A stretch of 64,000 nucleotides of DNA from Myxococcota bacterium (GTDB taxonomy: Bacteria; Myxococcota_A; UBA796), in NCBI GenBank assembly GCA_029251165.1, contig JAQXDW010000021.1:1-64000 (forward strand). The letters are read 5' to 3'. The notes beneath the pieces are model-generated. The model did not search any database. It was not told the DNA's origin and was given only the letters and a program-made list of their open reading frames with translations. Position 1 is the first letter of the stretch; every line of letters starts with the position of its first letter. This document shows positions 43,272 through 52,378 of this stretch, piece by piece. A program made the position numbers and the translations under genes.

Positions 43272-43718
43272 ATGAGCATCTACGACCAGATCAACGAGCA
43301 GATGAAGACCGCCATGAGGGCCCGCGACAAGGAGCGCCTCGGCGCCCTCCGCGGCATCCGCACCGTCTTCATCAACGAGCGAAAGAAGAACAACTCCGAC
43401 ACCGTGACAGACGCACAGTGCATCGCGCTCCTTCGCACCCTCGCCAAGCAGCGCAAGGACTCCCTGCAGTCCTACACCGCTGCCAACCGCGAGGATCTCG
43501 CCGCGGTCGAGCGGAGTGAGCTGGCGGTCATCGACGAATTCCTGCCGAAGCTCGCCGACGACGAGACAACCCGCGCGCTGGTCGCAGCGGTCATTGCTCA
43601 GATCGGGGCCACCGATGTCAAGCAGCTCGGTCGGGTCATGGGCATGCTGATGAAGGAGCACCGGGGAACGATCGACGGCGGGCTCGCCAAGAAGATCGCC
43701 GCTGAGCTGCTCGCGTAG
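43272..43718 (+). CDS. GatB/YqeY domain protein
   Basis: The 148-residue protein begins with IYDQINEQMKTAMRARDKERLGALR and ends with the YqeY pattern (LGRVMGMLMKEHRGTIDGGLA). It is the helical domain shared with the C-terminus of GatB in tRNA amidotransferase. In GatB that domain contacts tRNA; the free-standing protein's role is not settled. It is cytoplasmic. The 244-bp gap before it shows no other gene. Confidence 0.92.
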   Translation: MSIYDQINEQMKTAMRARDKERLGALRGIRTVFINERKKNNSDTVTDAQCIALLRTLAKQRKDSLQSYTAANREDLAAVERSELAVIDEFLPKLADDETTRALVAAVIAQIGATDVKQLGRVMGMLMKEHRGTIDGGLAKKIAAELLA

Positions 43719-43781
43719 TCATCCTCGGAAGGTGTCGCCCCGATATACTCCGTCGCGGCGCCCCCCCACCCCGGCCTGCTC

Positions 43782-45914
43782 ATGACCTTCCTCCTGCCGC
43801 TGCTCTCCCTCAGTGCGCGCGCTGCGCCCACCGAGTTGACCCTGTGGCACGCCTACCGTGGCGAAGAGCGGGCGGCCCTTGAGGGGCTGCTGGATCAGTA
43901 CGACGCGGACCACCCCGACATCGTGGTGGTGCCCCTGGCGCTGCCCTACGAGTCGTTCATCACCAAGCTGGAGTCCGCGGCTCCCCGGGGCAACGGACCG
44001 GATCTGTTCATCGCCGCGCATGAGCGGGTGGGGAGCTGGGCAGAGAGCGGGCTGGTCGCCCCCATCGAGATCGAGGCAGAGCGCTACCACCCCGCCACGG
44101 TCGAGGCCCTCCACTACAACGGCACCCAGTACGGGCTGCCGATGTCGTTCAAGTGCCTGGCGCTGTACTACAACCGCGACCTCCTCGATGTCCCCCCCGC
44201 CAACACCGATGCCCTGCTCGACCTCGCTCGGACCATGCGCGGCGAGGACCAGTTCGCCCTCGCCTACCAGGCCACCGAGTCGTACTTTCATGCGCCGTGG
44301 ATGTATGGCTTTGGCGGTGGCGTCTTCGACGGCGACGACGTCGTGCTCGATGCCCAGGGCAACGCCGATGCCCTGTCATTCATCCGCGCGATGTACGACG
44401 AGGGGCTGCTGCCTGAGGAGCCCACCGGCGCGCTGATCACCCAGCTGTTCAACCAGGGCCAGGCGGCGATGGTCATCAACGGCCCCTGGTTCCTCGGAGA
44501 GCTGGACGATGATCTGGACTTTGCCGTTGCGCCGCTGCCGGTCGTCTCCGCGACGGGCCGGCCCGCCTCGCCGTTTCTGACCGTCGAGGGCGTGCTGGTC
44601 TCTGCCCATGCCGAGCACCCAGCGGAGGCCGAAGCGCTGTCCCGGTGGCTGGTTGAGACCCCGAACGCGCTCGAGCGGGCCATCACCGGTCGACAGTCTG
44701 TCGCCACCCTCGCAGCCTACGACGATCCCCGCATCAGCGACGATCCCATCCTCGCGGCCTTCCGCGCGCAGCTCGACGCCGCCACGCCGCTGCCCAACCG
44801 CCCTGAGATGGCTGCGACCTGGGAGCCGATGGCCCGCGCGCTGCGCCGGGTCACGCGCGGCGCGATGCTGCCTGCCGATGCCGTCCGGGCCGCACAGCAG
44901 GAGTACGAGATCGTCAGCCGGCCGCCGCCAGAGCCGGCCAACCCCGTGCCCTACATCGTCGTCTTCAGCCTGCTCATCCTCGCGGCGATGGGCTGGGTGG
45001 GTCTTCAGGCCTACCGCAGCCGAGCGGCCATGCGGCGGCAGTGGTACGCCTACGCCTACGTCGCCCCTTCTGCGCTGGCGATGACCGCGCTGGTGGTGGT
45101 GCCGTTCGTGGTCGGCTCGGTGGTCAGCCTGTTTGCCCACCACAACGGCGAGTTCACCTTCGTCGGCATGGCGAACTTCCTCGACATCGTGCTGGCTCGG
45201 GACTGGTCGATCTCCTCGCCGCTGTCGTTCTACTTCACCCTCGTCGTCACCCTGCTGTGGACCGCGCTCAATGTGATCGCCCACGTCAGCATCGGGCTGT
45301 TCCTCGCGCTGCTGCTGCGGGAGCCCTGGCTGAAGATGCGCGGGGTGTACCGGGTGCTGCTCATCCTGCCCTGGGCGGTGCCCAACTACATCACTGCGCT
45401 GATCTGGAAGGGAATGTTCCACCGACAGTTCGGTGCGATCAACGCGCTCTTAGAGGCCATCGGGCTGGAGCCGGTGAGCTGGTTCTCCCAGTTCTCGACG
45501 GCCTTCGCCGCCAACCTGATCACCAACACCTGGCTGGGCTTCCCGTTCATGATGGTGGTCACCCTCGGTGCGCTGCAGTCGATCCCCCGCGAGCTGGAGC
45601 AAGCCGCCAGCGTCGATGGCGCCACCGGCTGGCAGCGCCTCTGGTACATCACCCTTCCCCAGCTGCGTCCCGCCCTGATGCCGGCGGTGATCCTGGGGAG
45701 CGTGTGGACCTTCAACATGTTCAACATCATCTACCTCGTCAGCGGCGGAGAGCCGGACGGCGGCACGGACATCCTGATCAGCGAGGCATATCGCTGGGCA
45801 TTCACCCGAGGACATCGGTATGGATACGCCAGCGCCTATGCCGTCTTGATCTTCTTTGTCCTTCTTGGATACTCCCGAATGGGCAACAAGATCGCGGGAC
45901 AGAAGGTCCTCTGA
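43782..45914 (+). CDS. ABC sugar-type transporter: binding protein fused to permease (MalE-MalF)
   Basis: A signal peptide (MTFLLPLLSLSARA) leads into a family 1 solute-binding domain at ~15-385 (ELTLWHAYRGEE, YYNRDLL, MVINGPWFLGEL). A membrane anchor (~397-415) follows. Residues ~425-705 are a MalF-type permease with the EAA loop EQAASVDGATGWQRL that docks the ATPase. A tethered receptor and permease in one chain is rare in importers of this class. The likely substrate is an oligosaccharide or glycerol-type compound. The MalG-type partner lies 317 bp downstream, and no ATPase gene is in the window. A TATACT box sits at 43744-43749. Confidence 0.9.
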   Translation: MTFLLPLLSLSARAAPTELTLWHAYRGEERAALEGLLDQYDADHPDIVVVPLALPYESFITKLESAAPRGNGPDLFIAAHERVGSWAESGLVAPIEIEAERYHPATVEALHYNGTQYGLPMSFKCLALYYNRDLLDVPPANTDALLDLARTMRGEDQFALAYQATESYFHAPWMYGFGGGVFDGDDVVLDAQGNADALSFIRAMYDEGLLPEEPTGALITQLFNQGQAAMVINGPWFLGELDDDLDFAVAPLPVVSATGRPASPFLTVEGVLVSAHAEHPAEAEALSRWLVETPNALERAITGRQSVATLAAYDDPRISDDPILAAFRAQLDAATPLPNRPEMAATWEPMARALRRVTRGAMLPADAVRAAQQEYEIVSRPPPEPANPVPYIVVFSLLILAAMGWVGLQAYRSRAAMRRQWYAYAYVAPSALAMTALVVVPFVVGSVVSLFAHHNGEFTFVGMANFLDIVLARDWSISSPLSFYFTLVVTLLWTALNVIAHVSIGLFLALLLREPWLKMRGVYRVLLILPWAVPNYITALIWKGMFHRQFGAINALLEAIGLEPVSWFSQFSTAFAANLITNTWLGFPFMMVVTLGALQSIPRELEQAASVDGATGWQRLWYITLPQLRPALMPAVILGSVWTFNMFNIIYLVSGGEPDGGTDILISEAYRWAFTRGHRYGYASAYAVLIFFVLLGYSRMGNKIAGQKVL

Positions 45915-46231
45915 GCGGCTGCATGTGCTTCGCTGAGGTGGCGGCAGGTGTGGACTGGTGATCGGATGCACCTCAGGCCCCGTGGGTACAACGCGGGCGT
46001 TCTTTGGGGGCAGGTTCAGCGGCGTCCGCTGGGCATCACCTGGACCGCTCAGTCCAGGCCGCCGCAACCTCAGCCTGAGGCGGTCCAGCAGGTAGAGAGC
46101 GGGCTGTGCGTGACGGCTTCCTTCGCGAGACCGCTGTGGCTGCGGTCGGTGACAGCGGAGCAGGGCGCGCACGGGCCTTTCCATCCGGCACCCCTGTGTC
46201 CTATCCCGTCCAGTGCGATACGCTGGGCCCG
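45915..46231. other. 317-bp gap inside the ABC transporter locus
   Basis: This unusually long spacer separates the MalE-MalF gene from the MalG gene. I see no protein-like ORF. An 8-bp inverted repeat (46040-46047 with 46079-46086) encloses a CCTCAGCCTGAGG palindrome (~46068-46080). It may hold an internal promoter, an mRNA processing site or remains of a lost gene. Confidence 0.5.
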
Positions 46232-47095
46232 ATGTCTCAGCCTGCCACCGCCGCTCCCTCCATGGGGCGCCTGATCCTGACCCACGCCATCCTCCTGCTG
46301 ACCAGCGCGGCGGTGCTCTACCCGGTGCTGTGGGTGCTCAAGATGGCGCTCACCCCCAGCCAGGCATTCTCGCTGGATCCCTGGCCGATCCCCACCGAGG
46401 TGTCGCTGGTCAACTTCATCGATGTGGTGACCACGAAGGACGCCAGCGGCGGGTGGCTGTTCCTCCGACAGCTCATCAACTCCCTGGTCATCGCGTGCGC
46501 CACCGCTGGCGCGGGCATGGTCCTGTCCTGCACCGCCGGCTACGCGATGTCCCGGTTCACCTTCCCCGGCCAGCAGACCGGCATGGGGCTGTTCCTGGTG
46601 ACCCAGATGTTCCCTGGGGTGGTCATGGCGATCCCCTTGTACATCCTCATGGATGAGCTGTCGCTGCTCAACAGCATGACCGGCCTTGTGCTCGTCTACT
46701 CCTCGACCGCCATCCCGTTCTGCACCTGGAACCTCAAGGGCTACTTCGACACGATCCCCAAGGAGCTGGAGGAAGCCGCCCTCATGGACGGCGCGAGCCA
46801 GTGGGTCATCTTCAGCCAGATCGTCCTGCCGCTGGCAAAGCCGGCCCTGGTGGTCACCGCGCTGTTCTCGTTCATGACCGCCTGGAACGAGTTCATCCTC
46901 GCGGCGACCTTCATGTCTGACGAGCGCAGCTACACCCTGCCGGTGGTCCTGCAGTCCTACGTCGGCGACTTCGGCACCGAGTGGGGCCGGTTTGCTGCCG
47001 GGGCGATCCTGGTGTCCATCCCGGTGATGCTGCTGTTCTTCGCGCTCCAGCGCCACCTCGTCGAGGGACTGACTGCTGGCTCGGTCAAGGGCTGA
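46232..47095 (+). CDS. ABC transporter permease (MalG family)
   Basis: ATG 46232 is chosen; the frame upstream is not protein-like. The 287-residue protein has six helices and the EAA loop EEAALMDGASQWVIFSQIVLP that binds the ATPase. SGGWLFLRQLINSLVIA and AWNEFILAATFM are typical of MalG-type permeases. It should pair with the permease half of the MalE-MalF fusion. Its stop overlaps the next start by one base (TGATG). Confidence 0.93.
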   Translation: MSQPATAAPSMGRLILTHAILLLTSAAVLYPVLWVLKMALTPSQAFSLDPWPIPTEVSLVNFIDVVTTKDASGGWLFLRQLINSLVIACATAGAGMVLSCTAGYAMSRFTFPGQQTGMGLFLVTQMFPGVVMAIPLYILMDELSLLNSMTGLVLVYSSTAIPFCTWNLKGYFDTIPKELEEAALMDGASQWVIFSQIVLPLAKPALVVTALFSFMTAWNEFILAATFMSDERSYTLPVVLQSYVGDFGTEWGRFAAGAILVSIPVMLLFFALQRHLVEGLTAGSVKG

Positions 47096-48825
47096 TGGGG
47101 GCCCGCACATCGCTCTGGCGCTCCGTCTTCAACACCCGGATGCTCATCTGTGTGTTCTGTGGCTTTTCCTCCGGGATGCCGCTGTATGTGCTCTACCAGC
47201 TCATCCCGGCGTGGCTGCGGGATCAGGGCGCAGACCTCTCGACCATCTCGCTGTTCTCCCTCATCGCCTTTCCCTACACCTGGAAGTTCCTCTGGGCGCC
47301 GCTGATGGATCGCTACACCCCGCCGATGCTCGGGCGTCGTCGGGGATGGGCGCTGCTGTGTCAGGTGGCGCTGATGCTGGTGCTCGCGAGCCTCTCGCAG
47401 CTCAACCCGACCTCCGATCTGCCGCTCATCGCCGCAGTCGCCGCGCTCACCGCGCTGTTCTCCGCCAGCCAGGACATCGTCCTCGATGCCTACCGGCGGG
47501 AGCTGCTGCCAGACGCTGAGCTGGGCATGGGCAACTCCTGGTTCGTCAATGCCTATCGAATTTCCTCGCTGATCCCCGGCTCCCTGGCCTTGATCCTCGC
47601 GGACCGCATTCCATGGAGCCAGGTCCACCTCGTCGTGGCGGCCTGGATGCTGGTCGGGGTCGTGACCACCCTGCTGATGCCAGAGCCCGCAGTCGAAGCC
47701 CCCGGTCCGCACAGCTTCCGCGAGGCCATCGTCGAGCCCTTTCGGGAATTCTTCAGCCGCTCCGGGGTCAAGAGCGCGGTCCTCTTGCTGGCGTTCATGC
47801 TGTTCTACAAGCTCGGCGACAGCATGGCGACGGCCCTGGCGACCCCGTTCTACCTCGACATGGGCTTCTCCAAGACCGAGATCGGCACCATCGCCAAGGG
47901 CGCGGCGCTGTGGAGCGCAGTGGTCGGCGCGATGCTGGGCGGGATCGTGATGATCAAGCTGGGCATCAACCGCTCGCTGTGGCTGTTCGGCGTGATCCAG
48001 CTCATCTCGATCCTCGGGTTCGCCAGCCTCTCCGCCGACAGCGATCTCCAGCCAATCATCGACGCCCGCCCCATCGAAGATGCATCGCTGCTCCCCGCCG
48101 ATGCTGCCCCGTTCGTAGCAATCAGCGGCGAGACCGACCGCCGCCTCGACCTCAACACCGCCACCCCCGAGGCCATCGCCGCCCTGGAGCCGCTGGCGGA
48201 CCGGCAGGATGCCCCAGACATCGCCGCCGCGATCATCGCCGCGAGACCGCTGACGGCGCTCTCCAGCCTCCCGGTCGAAGACCTCGCGCCGCTGGTCACC
48301 CTCCAGACCAACCTCAACACCGCCTCCCGCGCTGAGCTGCGCGCTCATGCCCTGATCGATGAAGACGCCGTCGAGGCGATCATCACCCGCCGGACCACGG
48401 GGCTGCTGACCTCTCTCGATGGGCTCTCCCTGCCCGCCGAGCTCACTCCCCTGGCGACCTTCCGCATCGATCCGAACACCGCCACTCCTGGCGAGCTGTC
48501 CCTGCTGCCCGGACTGTCTCCCAGCCGGACCCTGCTGTTCCTCGTCGTCAGCTTCGAGTACCTCGGGGTGGGACTGGGGACTGCCGCCTTCGTGGCGTTC
48601 ATCGCGCGGAGCACCGACAAGCGCTACACCGCCACCCAGTTCGCCCTGCTCACCAGCCTGACGGGCGTCCCCCGGACCTTCGCCAACGCCACCACCGGCT
48701 TCCTCATCGAGTCCGTGGGCTACACCCCGTTCTTCCTGTTCTGCACTGTGATTGCTGCTCCAGGGATGCTCCTGCTGCTGTGGGTGGCGCCGTTCGGACC
48801 AGACCCCGACCGCCGCGATGGCTGA
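47095..48825 (+). CDS. AmpG-like MFS permease with inserted helix-hairpin-helix-like domain
   Basis: ATG 47095 overlaps the MalG stop. The 576-residue protein has AmpG signatures (GFSSGMPLYVLYQLIPAWLR, FPYTWKFLWAPLMDRY, SASQDIVLDAYRR), so it belongs to the muropeptide-permease branch of the MFS. Between helices 9 and 10, residues ~316-478, lies an extra domain with three ComEA-like motifs (LNTATPEAIAAL ~353, LNTASRAELRAH ~407, PNTATPGELSLLPGL ~460). By MFS topology this loop faces the periplasm. Such motifs bind DNA in ComEA or occur in GspK; here the role is unknown. The remaining helices follow normally. Confidence 0.85.
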   Translation: MGARTSLWRSVFNTRMLICVFCGFSSGMPLYVLYQLIPAWLRDQGADLSTISLFSLIAFPYTWKFLWAPLMDRYTPPMLGRRRGWALLCQVALMLVLASLSQLNPTSDLPLIAAVAALTALFSASQDIVLDAYRRELLPDAELGMGNSWFVNAYRISSLIPGSLALILADRIPWSQVHLVVAAWMLVGVVTTLLMPEPAVEAPGPHSFREAIVEPFREFFSRSGVKSAVLLLAFMLFYKLGDSMATALATPFYLDMGFSKTEIGTIAKGAALWSAVVGAMLGGIVMIKLGINRSLWLFGVIQLISILGFASLSADSDLQPIIDARPIEDASLLPADAAPFVAISGETDRRLDLNTATPEAIAALEPLADRQDAPDIAAAIIAARPLTALSSLPVEDLAPLVTLQTNLNTASRAELRAHALIDEDAVEAIITRRTTGLLTSLDGLSLPAELTPLATFRIDPNTATPGELSLLPGLSPSRTLLFLVVSFEYLGVGLGTAAFVAFIARSTDKRYTATQFALLTSLTGVPRTFANATTGFLIESVGYTPFFLFCTVIAAPGMLLLLWVAPFGPDPDRRDG

Positions 48826-50923
48826 CGTCGACCGTTCCCAGATCCTGACGCTGCTCGGTAGCGCGGATGCTGCGGTCGTGGCGCAGGGCGTCGAGGTGAT
48901 GATCTCGCTCGGGGATCCGTCGATCTTCTCAGAGTTCCTTCGGAATTGTCGCATCAACGACCACGGCACGATCATTCCCGCAGAGCCGCTGCGCCGAGGC
49001 GATGTCGTCCTGGAGCTGCTCGTCCACGCTCCCGCAGACACCCGCCTGCACGAGAGCCTCCGCCGCGAGCACATCACCACCCTCGACCTCGACATCACGC
49101 ACCTCGGCGAGGACTTTCACCGCCTCCCTGCGCTGCGCCACCTCCGGCTCTTCACCGATGCCGAGGCCCTCCCTCCGCTGGCGGATCTGCCGATGCTGAG
49201 GAGCCTGTCGATCGTCGGCAGCCGACTGACCAGCCTGCCGATCGCCCTCGCTGCGCTCACCTCCCTGGAGTCGCTCCGCGTCAAGGCATCGAGCCTCACC
49301 ACGCTGCCCGACGGGCTCACCGCCCTCCCCAACCTGCGCAGCCTCTCCCTTCACTGCAAAGCCCTCTCTGTCCTGCCGGATGACCTCAGCACCAGCCTCA
49401 CCGCGCTCCACCTCGACCACCTCCCCATCACCGCGCTGCCCGACCGCATCGCTGCGCTGTCGCGCCTGAAGCAGCTGACGCTGGTGAACCTGTCCCGCCT
49501 CACGGTCTTGCCCGATGGACTCGCTGCGCTGACCGCGCTGACCCAGCTGAACCTCTCTCGGACTGCGCTCCCCGCCCTCCCGACCTTCCTCGACCAGATG
49601 CCGAGCCTTGAGACCGTCGCTCTCAACGATCGGCTCCTCCACGACGGCATCCTCGCCCTCCTTGAGCGGGGCTCCTGGGCTGGCGTCGACACCGCGATCG
49701 CGGCGATGGCGCTGCTCGCGCGTGCCGCACCGTCGAGCCTCGACACCCTCCTTCGCGGCGGCGAGCAGCTCCCAAACGACCGGCTCATCCGGGGCTATCG
49801 TTTCTCCGGAGCTCCCCAGGCCGGCCTCGATCACGCCTGGCTCTCTGGCCTCACGCTGCTGCCTGAGGCCCACCCCCTCACCAGCCGCCTCACCCGCCTC
49901 GACCTCTCCGGCGGCCTGGAGCCCAACCCGCGCCCCGGCGACCTGCTCACCACCTCCCGCCCGGTCACCGCACCGGTCGCCCTGATCCGCCTCCTGCTCG
50001 CGCCGATCCGCACCACACCGAAGATCCGCGACACCCCAGGACTGCACCGTGTTCCGCTCGGCATGGAGCGGCTCACCCGGCTGGAGCGACTGGACCTCTC
50101 TGGCAACCAGATCATCGAGCTGTCTGGTGGCCTCCCCGAGCGCCTGAAGTGGCTGGACCTCTCCGACAACCCCCTGCTGGCCTTCCCGGATGCCCTGCTC
50201 TCGCGCGCGCGACTGCGCACCCTCAGCCTGGCACAGACCCGGCTCATCGCGCTGCCGACGTCTGGCTGGCGGCGCTGCCGGCTGATCGAGCTGGACCTCT
50301 CCGACAACACCCTCCAGGACCTTCCGCCCAGCCTCAATCAGGCGCGCACCCTCACCACACTGCACGTGTCCGGCAACCAGCTCCACGACCTGCCCGACCT
50401 CTCCACGCTCACCCGCCTCACCCGGCTCGAGCTCTCCAACAACCAGCTCTCTCACCTGCCAGACTGGCTGGGCTCCCTCCCGCTCGTCAGCCTGAAGGCC
50501 GACCACAACCGCATCTGCACCCTCCCCGAGGCACAGCCCGGATGGCGCAGCATGACCACGCTGTCTCTCCAAGGCAACGAGCTGCTGGTGCTCGGGGATG
50601 TAGAGTCCCTGACCCGCCTGGAGACCCTGGACCTGTCGAACAACCCGCTGGTGCAGCTGCCGGAGGACCTCTCTCCCCTCGACAAGCTCACCCGCCTCTG
50701 CCTCCAGGGCAGCCAGCTCGCGGTCCTGCCAGAGTCCCTGTGGCACCTGCCTGCGCTGGCCCACCTCGACGCCTCACACAGTCCACTCACTCAGCTGGAC
50801 TGGAAAGCGCGAACCGCCCCGGCCCTTCGCCACCTCGACCTCTCTGGCTGCCCGCTCTCCATCTCTCCGATGCTGCGCTGGATGCTCCAGCGACGCCTGG
50901 GCGCGGGACTTCGAGGGCTGTAG
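48818..50923 (+). CDS. Leucine-rich-repeat protein
   Basis: ATG 48818 overlaps the permease stop by 8 bp, so the two are probably co-translated. After a ~70-residue helical cap the 701-residue protein has about 20 LRR units of the type LPxLRxLxLxxxxLxxLPxxL (~85-370 and ~425-690). They are split by a ~60-residue helical insert around 310-365. No signal peptide, membrane span or effector domain is visible, so it may be a cytoplasmic interaction scaffold. The repeat class is like the bacterial/ROCO-type LRR. The role next to a transporter is unknown. Confidence 0.88.
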   Translation: MADVDRSQILTLLGSADAAVVAQGVEVMISLGDPSIFSEFLRNCRINDHGTIIPAEPLRRGDVVLELLVHAPADTRLHESLRREHITTLDLDITHLGEDFHRLPALRHLRLFTDAEALPPLADLPMLRSLSIVGSRLTSLPIALAALTSLESLRVKASSLTTLPDGLTALPNLRSLSLHCKALSVLPDDLSTSLTALHLDHLPITALPDRIAALSRLKQLTLVNLSRLTVLPDGLAALTALTQLNLSRTALPALPTFLDQMPSLETVALNDRLLHDGILALLERGSWAGVDTAIAAMALLARAAPSSLDTLLRGGEQLPNDRLIRGYRFSGAPQAGLDHAWLSGLTLLPEAHPLTSRLTRLDLSGGLEPNPRPGDLLTTSRPVTAPVALIRLLLAPIRTTPKIRDTPGLHRVPLGMERLTRLERLDLSGNQIIELSGGLPERLKWLDLSDNPLLAFPDALLSRARLRTLSLAQTRLIALPTSGWRRCRLIELDLSDNTLQDLPPSLNQARTLTTLHVSGNQLHDLPDLSTLTRLTRLELSNNQLSHLPDWLGSLPLVSLKADHNRICTLPEAQPGWRSMTTLSLQGNELLVLGDVESLTRLETLDLSNNPLVQLPEDLSPLDKLTRLCLQGSQLAVLPESLWHLPALAHLDASHSPLTQLDWKARTAPALRHLDLSGCPLSISPMLRWMLQRRLGAGLRGL

Positions 50924-50964
50924 ACGCCGCGCAGAGGGCAGCCCCACAGAGCAGCGAACGGCCC

Positions 50965-51792
50965 TCAGCGCGTGGCGGGGGGAGCGAAGCGTGCAGCCAG
51001 CGCTGCGGTCGTCGCCGCAGAGGTTCCACAGCAGCTCCCGATCAGGGTGGCGCCGAGCTCAACCCAGGTCTCAGCAACATCGGCATAGCGCTGGGGTCCA
51101 GCATCGGTGGTGCCCCAGCCGAGTCCGTGGTCGAGATGTCCGGCGTTGGCATAGGCACCAAACGGAACCCCGAGCTCAGCGAGGGGCTGGACATACCGGA
51201 GGGTGTCTCGGGCCGGAATGCAGTTGACCAGCACCGCATGCGCTCCCCGCTCGACCGCTGCGGAGGCCCCCCGAGCGATCTCCTCGGGGGTGAGCAGGTC
51301 GGCACGATAGCCTGCGGTGAAGCTTACCCAGACCTCTGCGCCGGTCGCGACTGCCGCCTCGACCGCAGCCAGTCCCTCGCCGAGGTGCGGGAAGGTCTCG
51401 CACAGCAACAGATCGCAGCCCGCCTCGACCAGGGCTGCTGCGAGCAGGGCATGCTCCGGGCCGGGGTTGACCGGGGAGCGCTCGGGGGAGTAACAGTCCT
51501 CTAAGGGGGCGATGCTGCCAGCGAGGCGATGCCCATGAGGCAAGGCGCTGCGTGCGAGCGCCACCGCAGTCCGCGTGAGCATCCGCCACTGTGGCCCCGC
51601 AGCACGGCGGGTGGTTCGAAAGGTGTTGGCCGTGTGAACGGTGGCACCCGCGCAGGCATGGGCGCGGTGAATATCGGCGACGATGCCAGGGTGGCTGGTC
51701 AGCGCAGCGGCACTCCACAGGGGTGCAGGGGTGGCGACCCCCCGGTCAGCCAGCGCAGTGCCCAGGGGGCCGTCGAGGATGGTGATCGGCAT
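50965..51792 (-). CDS. Homocysteine S-methyltransferase family protein
   Basis: The 275-residue barrel enzyme has the zinc ligands Cys191 (VNCIP) and Cys254/Cys255 (GSCCGT), and the N-terminal ILDGPLGTAL and HTANTFRTT motifs. It transfers methyl from a donor such as S-methylmethionine, SAM or betaine to homocysteine. With no corrinoid domain it is the small MmuM/BHMT-like type. It converges on the LRR gene. The NAGHLDHG segment fits the family's fold. Confidence 0.9.
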   Translation of the reverse strand: MPITILDGPLGTALADRGVATPAPLWSAAALTSHPGIVADIHRAHACAGATVHTANTFRTTRRAAGPQWRMLTRTAVALARSALPHGHRLAGSIAPLEDCYSPERSPVNPGPEHALLAAALVEAGCDLLLCETFPHLGEGLAAVEAAVATGAEVWVSFTAGYRADLLTPEEIARGASAAVERGAHAVLVNCIPARDTLRYVQPLAELGVPFGAYANAGHLDHGLGWGTTDAGPQRYADVAETWVELGATLIGSCCGTSAATTAALAARFAPPATR

Positions 51793-51866
51793 CGTCTCCG
51801 TTGTCTATCGCACCTCGGGACAGGGCGAATAAACCGGTTACGGACGGGACCACAACGGAGGTCTTC

Positions 51867-52373
51867 ATGCTCCTCAGCATCCTCAAGTTCCCCTTCCGCG
51901 CCGCTCGGAAGATCGTGCGCACAGCCACCGGCAGCAGCGCCCCGGCACCCGAGCCCGCTCCAGCACCCCGCCCGATGCCCGCCGAGCCCCCGGCGTGGAT
52001 GCGCGAGGAGCAAGAGCACAGCCACGATCATGGCCACGACCACGGTCACAGCCACGATCATGCCCCGGCACCTGAGGCCGAGGCCGCTCCGGCACCAGCA
52101 CCAGCAGGTGGCGTCGATGTCTACCCCGAAGACACCCCCAACCCCAACGCCTACAAGTTCACCGTCTCTGCCCGGGTGACTGACAAGGCGTTCTCCGCAA
52201 GCACTGCCGAAGAAGCCGGCACAGATCTGGCGCGCGCGCTCATCGCGATCGAGGGCGTGGCCTCGATCTTCGGGGTCAACGACTTCGTGACGGTCACCAA
52301 GGACGGCGGCGCCTCCTGGAGCACGGTCATCCCAGCCGTGACCGCAGCCCTGAAGACGCACATCACCGCTTGA
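51867..52373 (+). CDS. Nfu N-terminal-domain protein with His-rich linker
   Basis: GGAG is 6 nt before ATG 51867. The 168-residue protein starts with a basic amphipathic helix (LLSILKFPFRAARKIVR). A Pro/Ala linker with a His/Asp-rich stretch (51-65, HSHDHGHDHGHSHDH) follows. The Nfu_N domain spans ~88-165 (EDTPNPNAYKFTV, IEGVASIFGVNDFVTVTK). The CxxC-bearing C-terminal domain that holds the Fe-S cluster in Nfu/NifU is absent. It may deliver or sense metal, with the His stretch as a metal site. It might be cytoplasmic or membrane-associated. Confidence 0.83.
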   Translation: MLLSILKFPFRAARKIVRTATGSSAPAPEPAPAPRPMPAEPPAWMREEQEHSHDHGHDHGHSHDHAPAPEAEAAPAPAPAGGVDVYPEDTPNPNAYKFTVSARVTDKAFSASTAEEAGTDLARALIAIEGVASIFGVNDFVTVTKDGGASWSTVIPAVTAALKTHITA

Positions 52374-52378
52374 GCAGC

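Noticed and set aside
45948-46274. Possible 108-residue ORF between the ABC permease genes
   Set aside because: Composition is Pro/Arg-rich, there is no ribosome site, and it runs into the MalG start in another frame.
46957-50764. Long minus-strand frames opposite the AmpG-like and LRR genes
   Set aside because: Both plus-strand products have clear families. The antisense translations are Gln/Gly/Arg-rich shadows.
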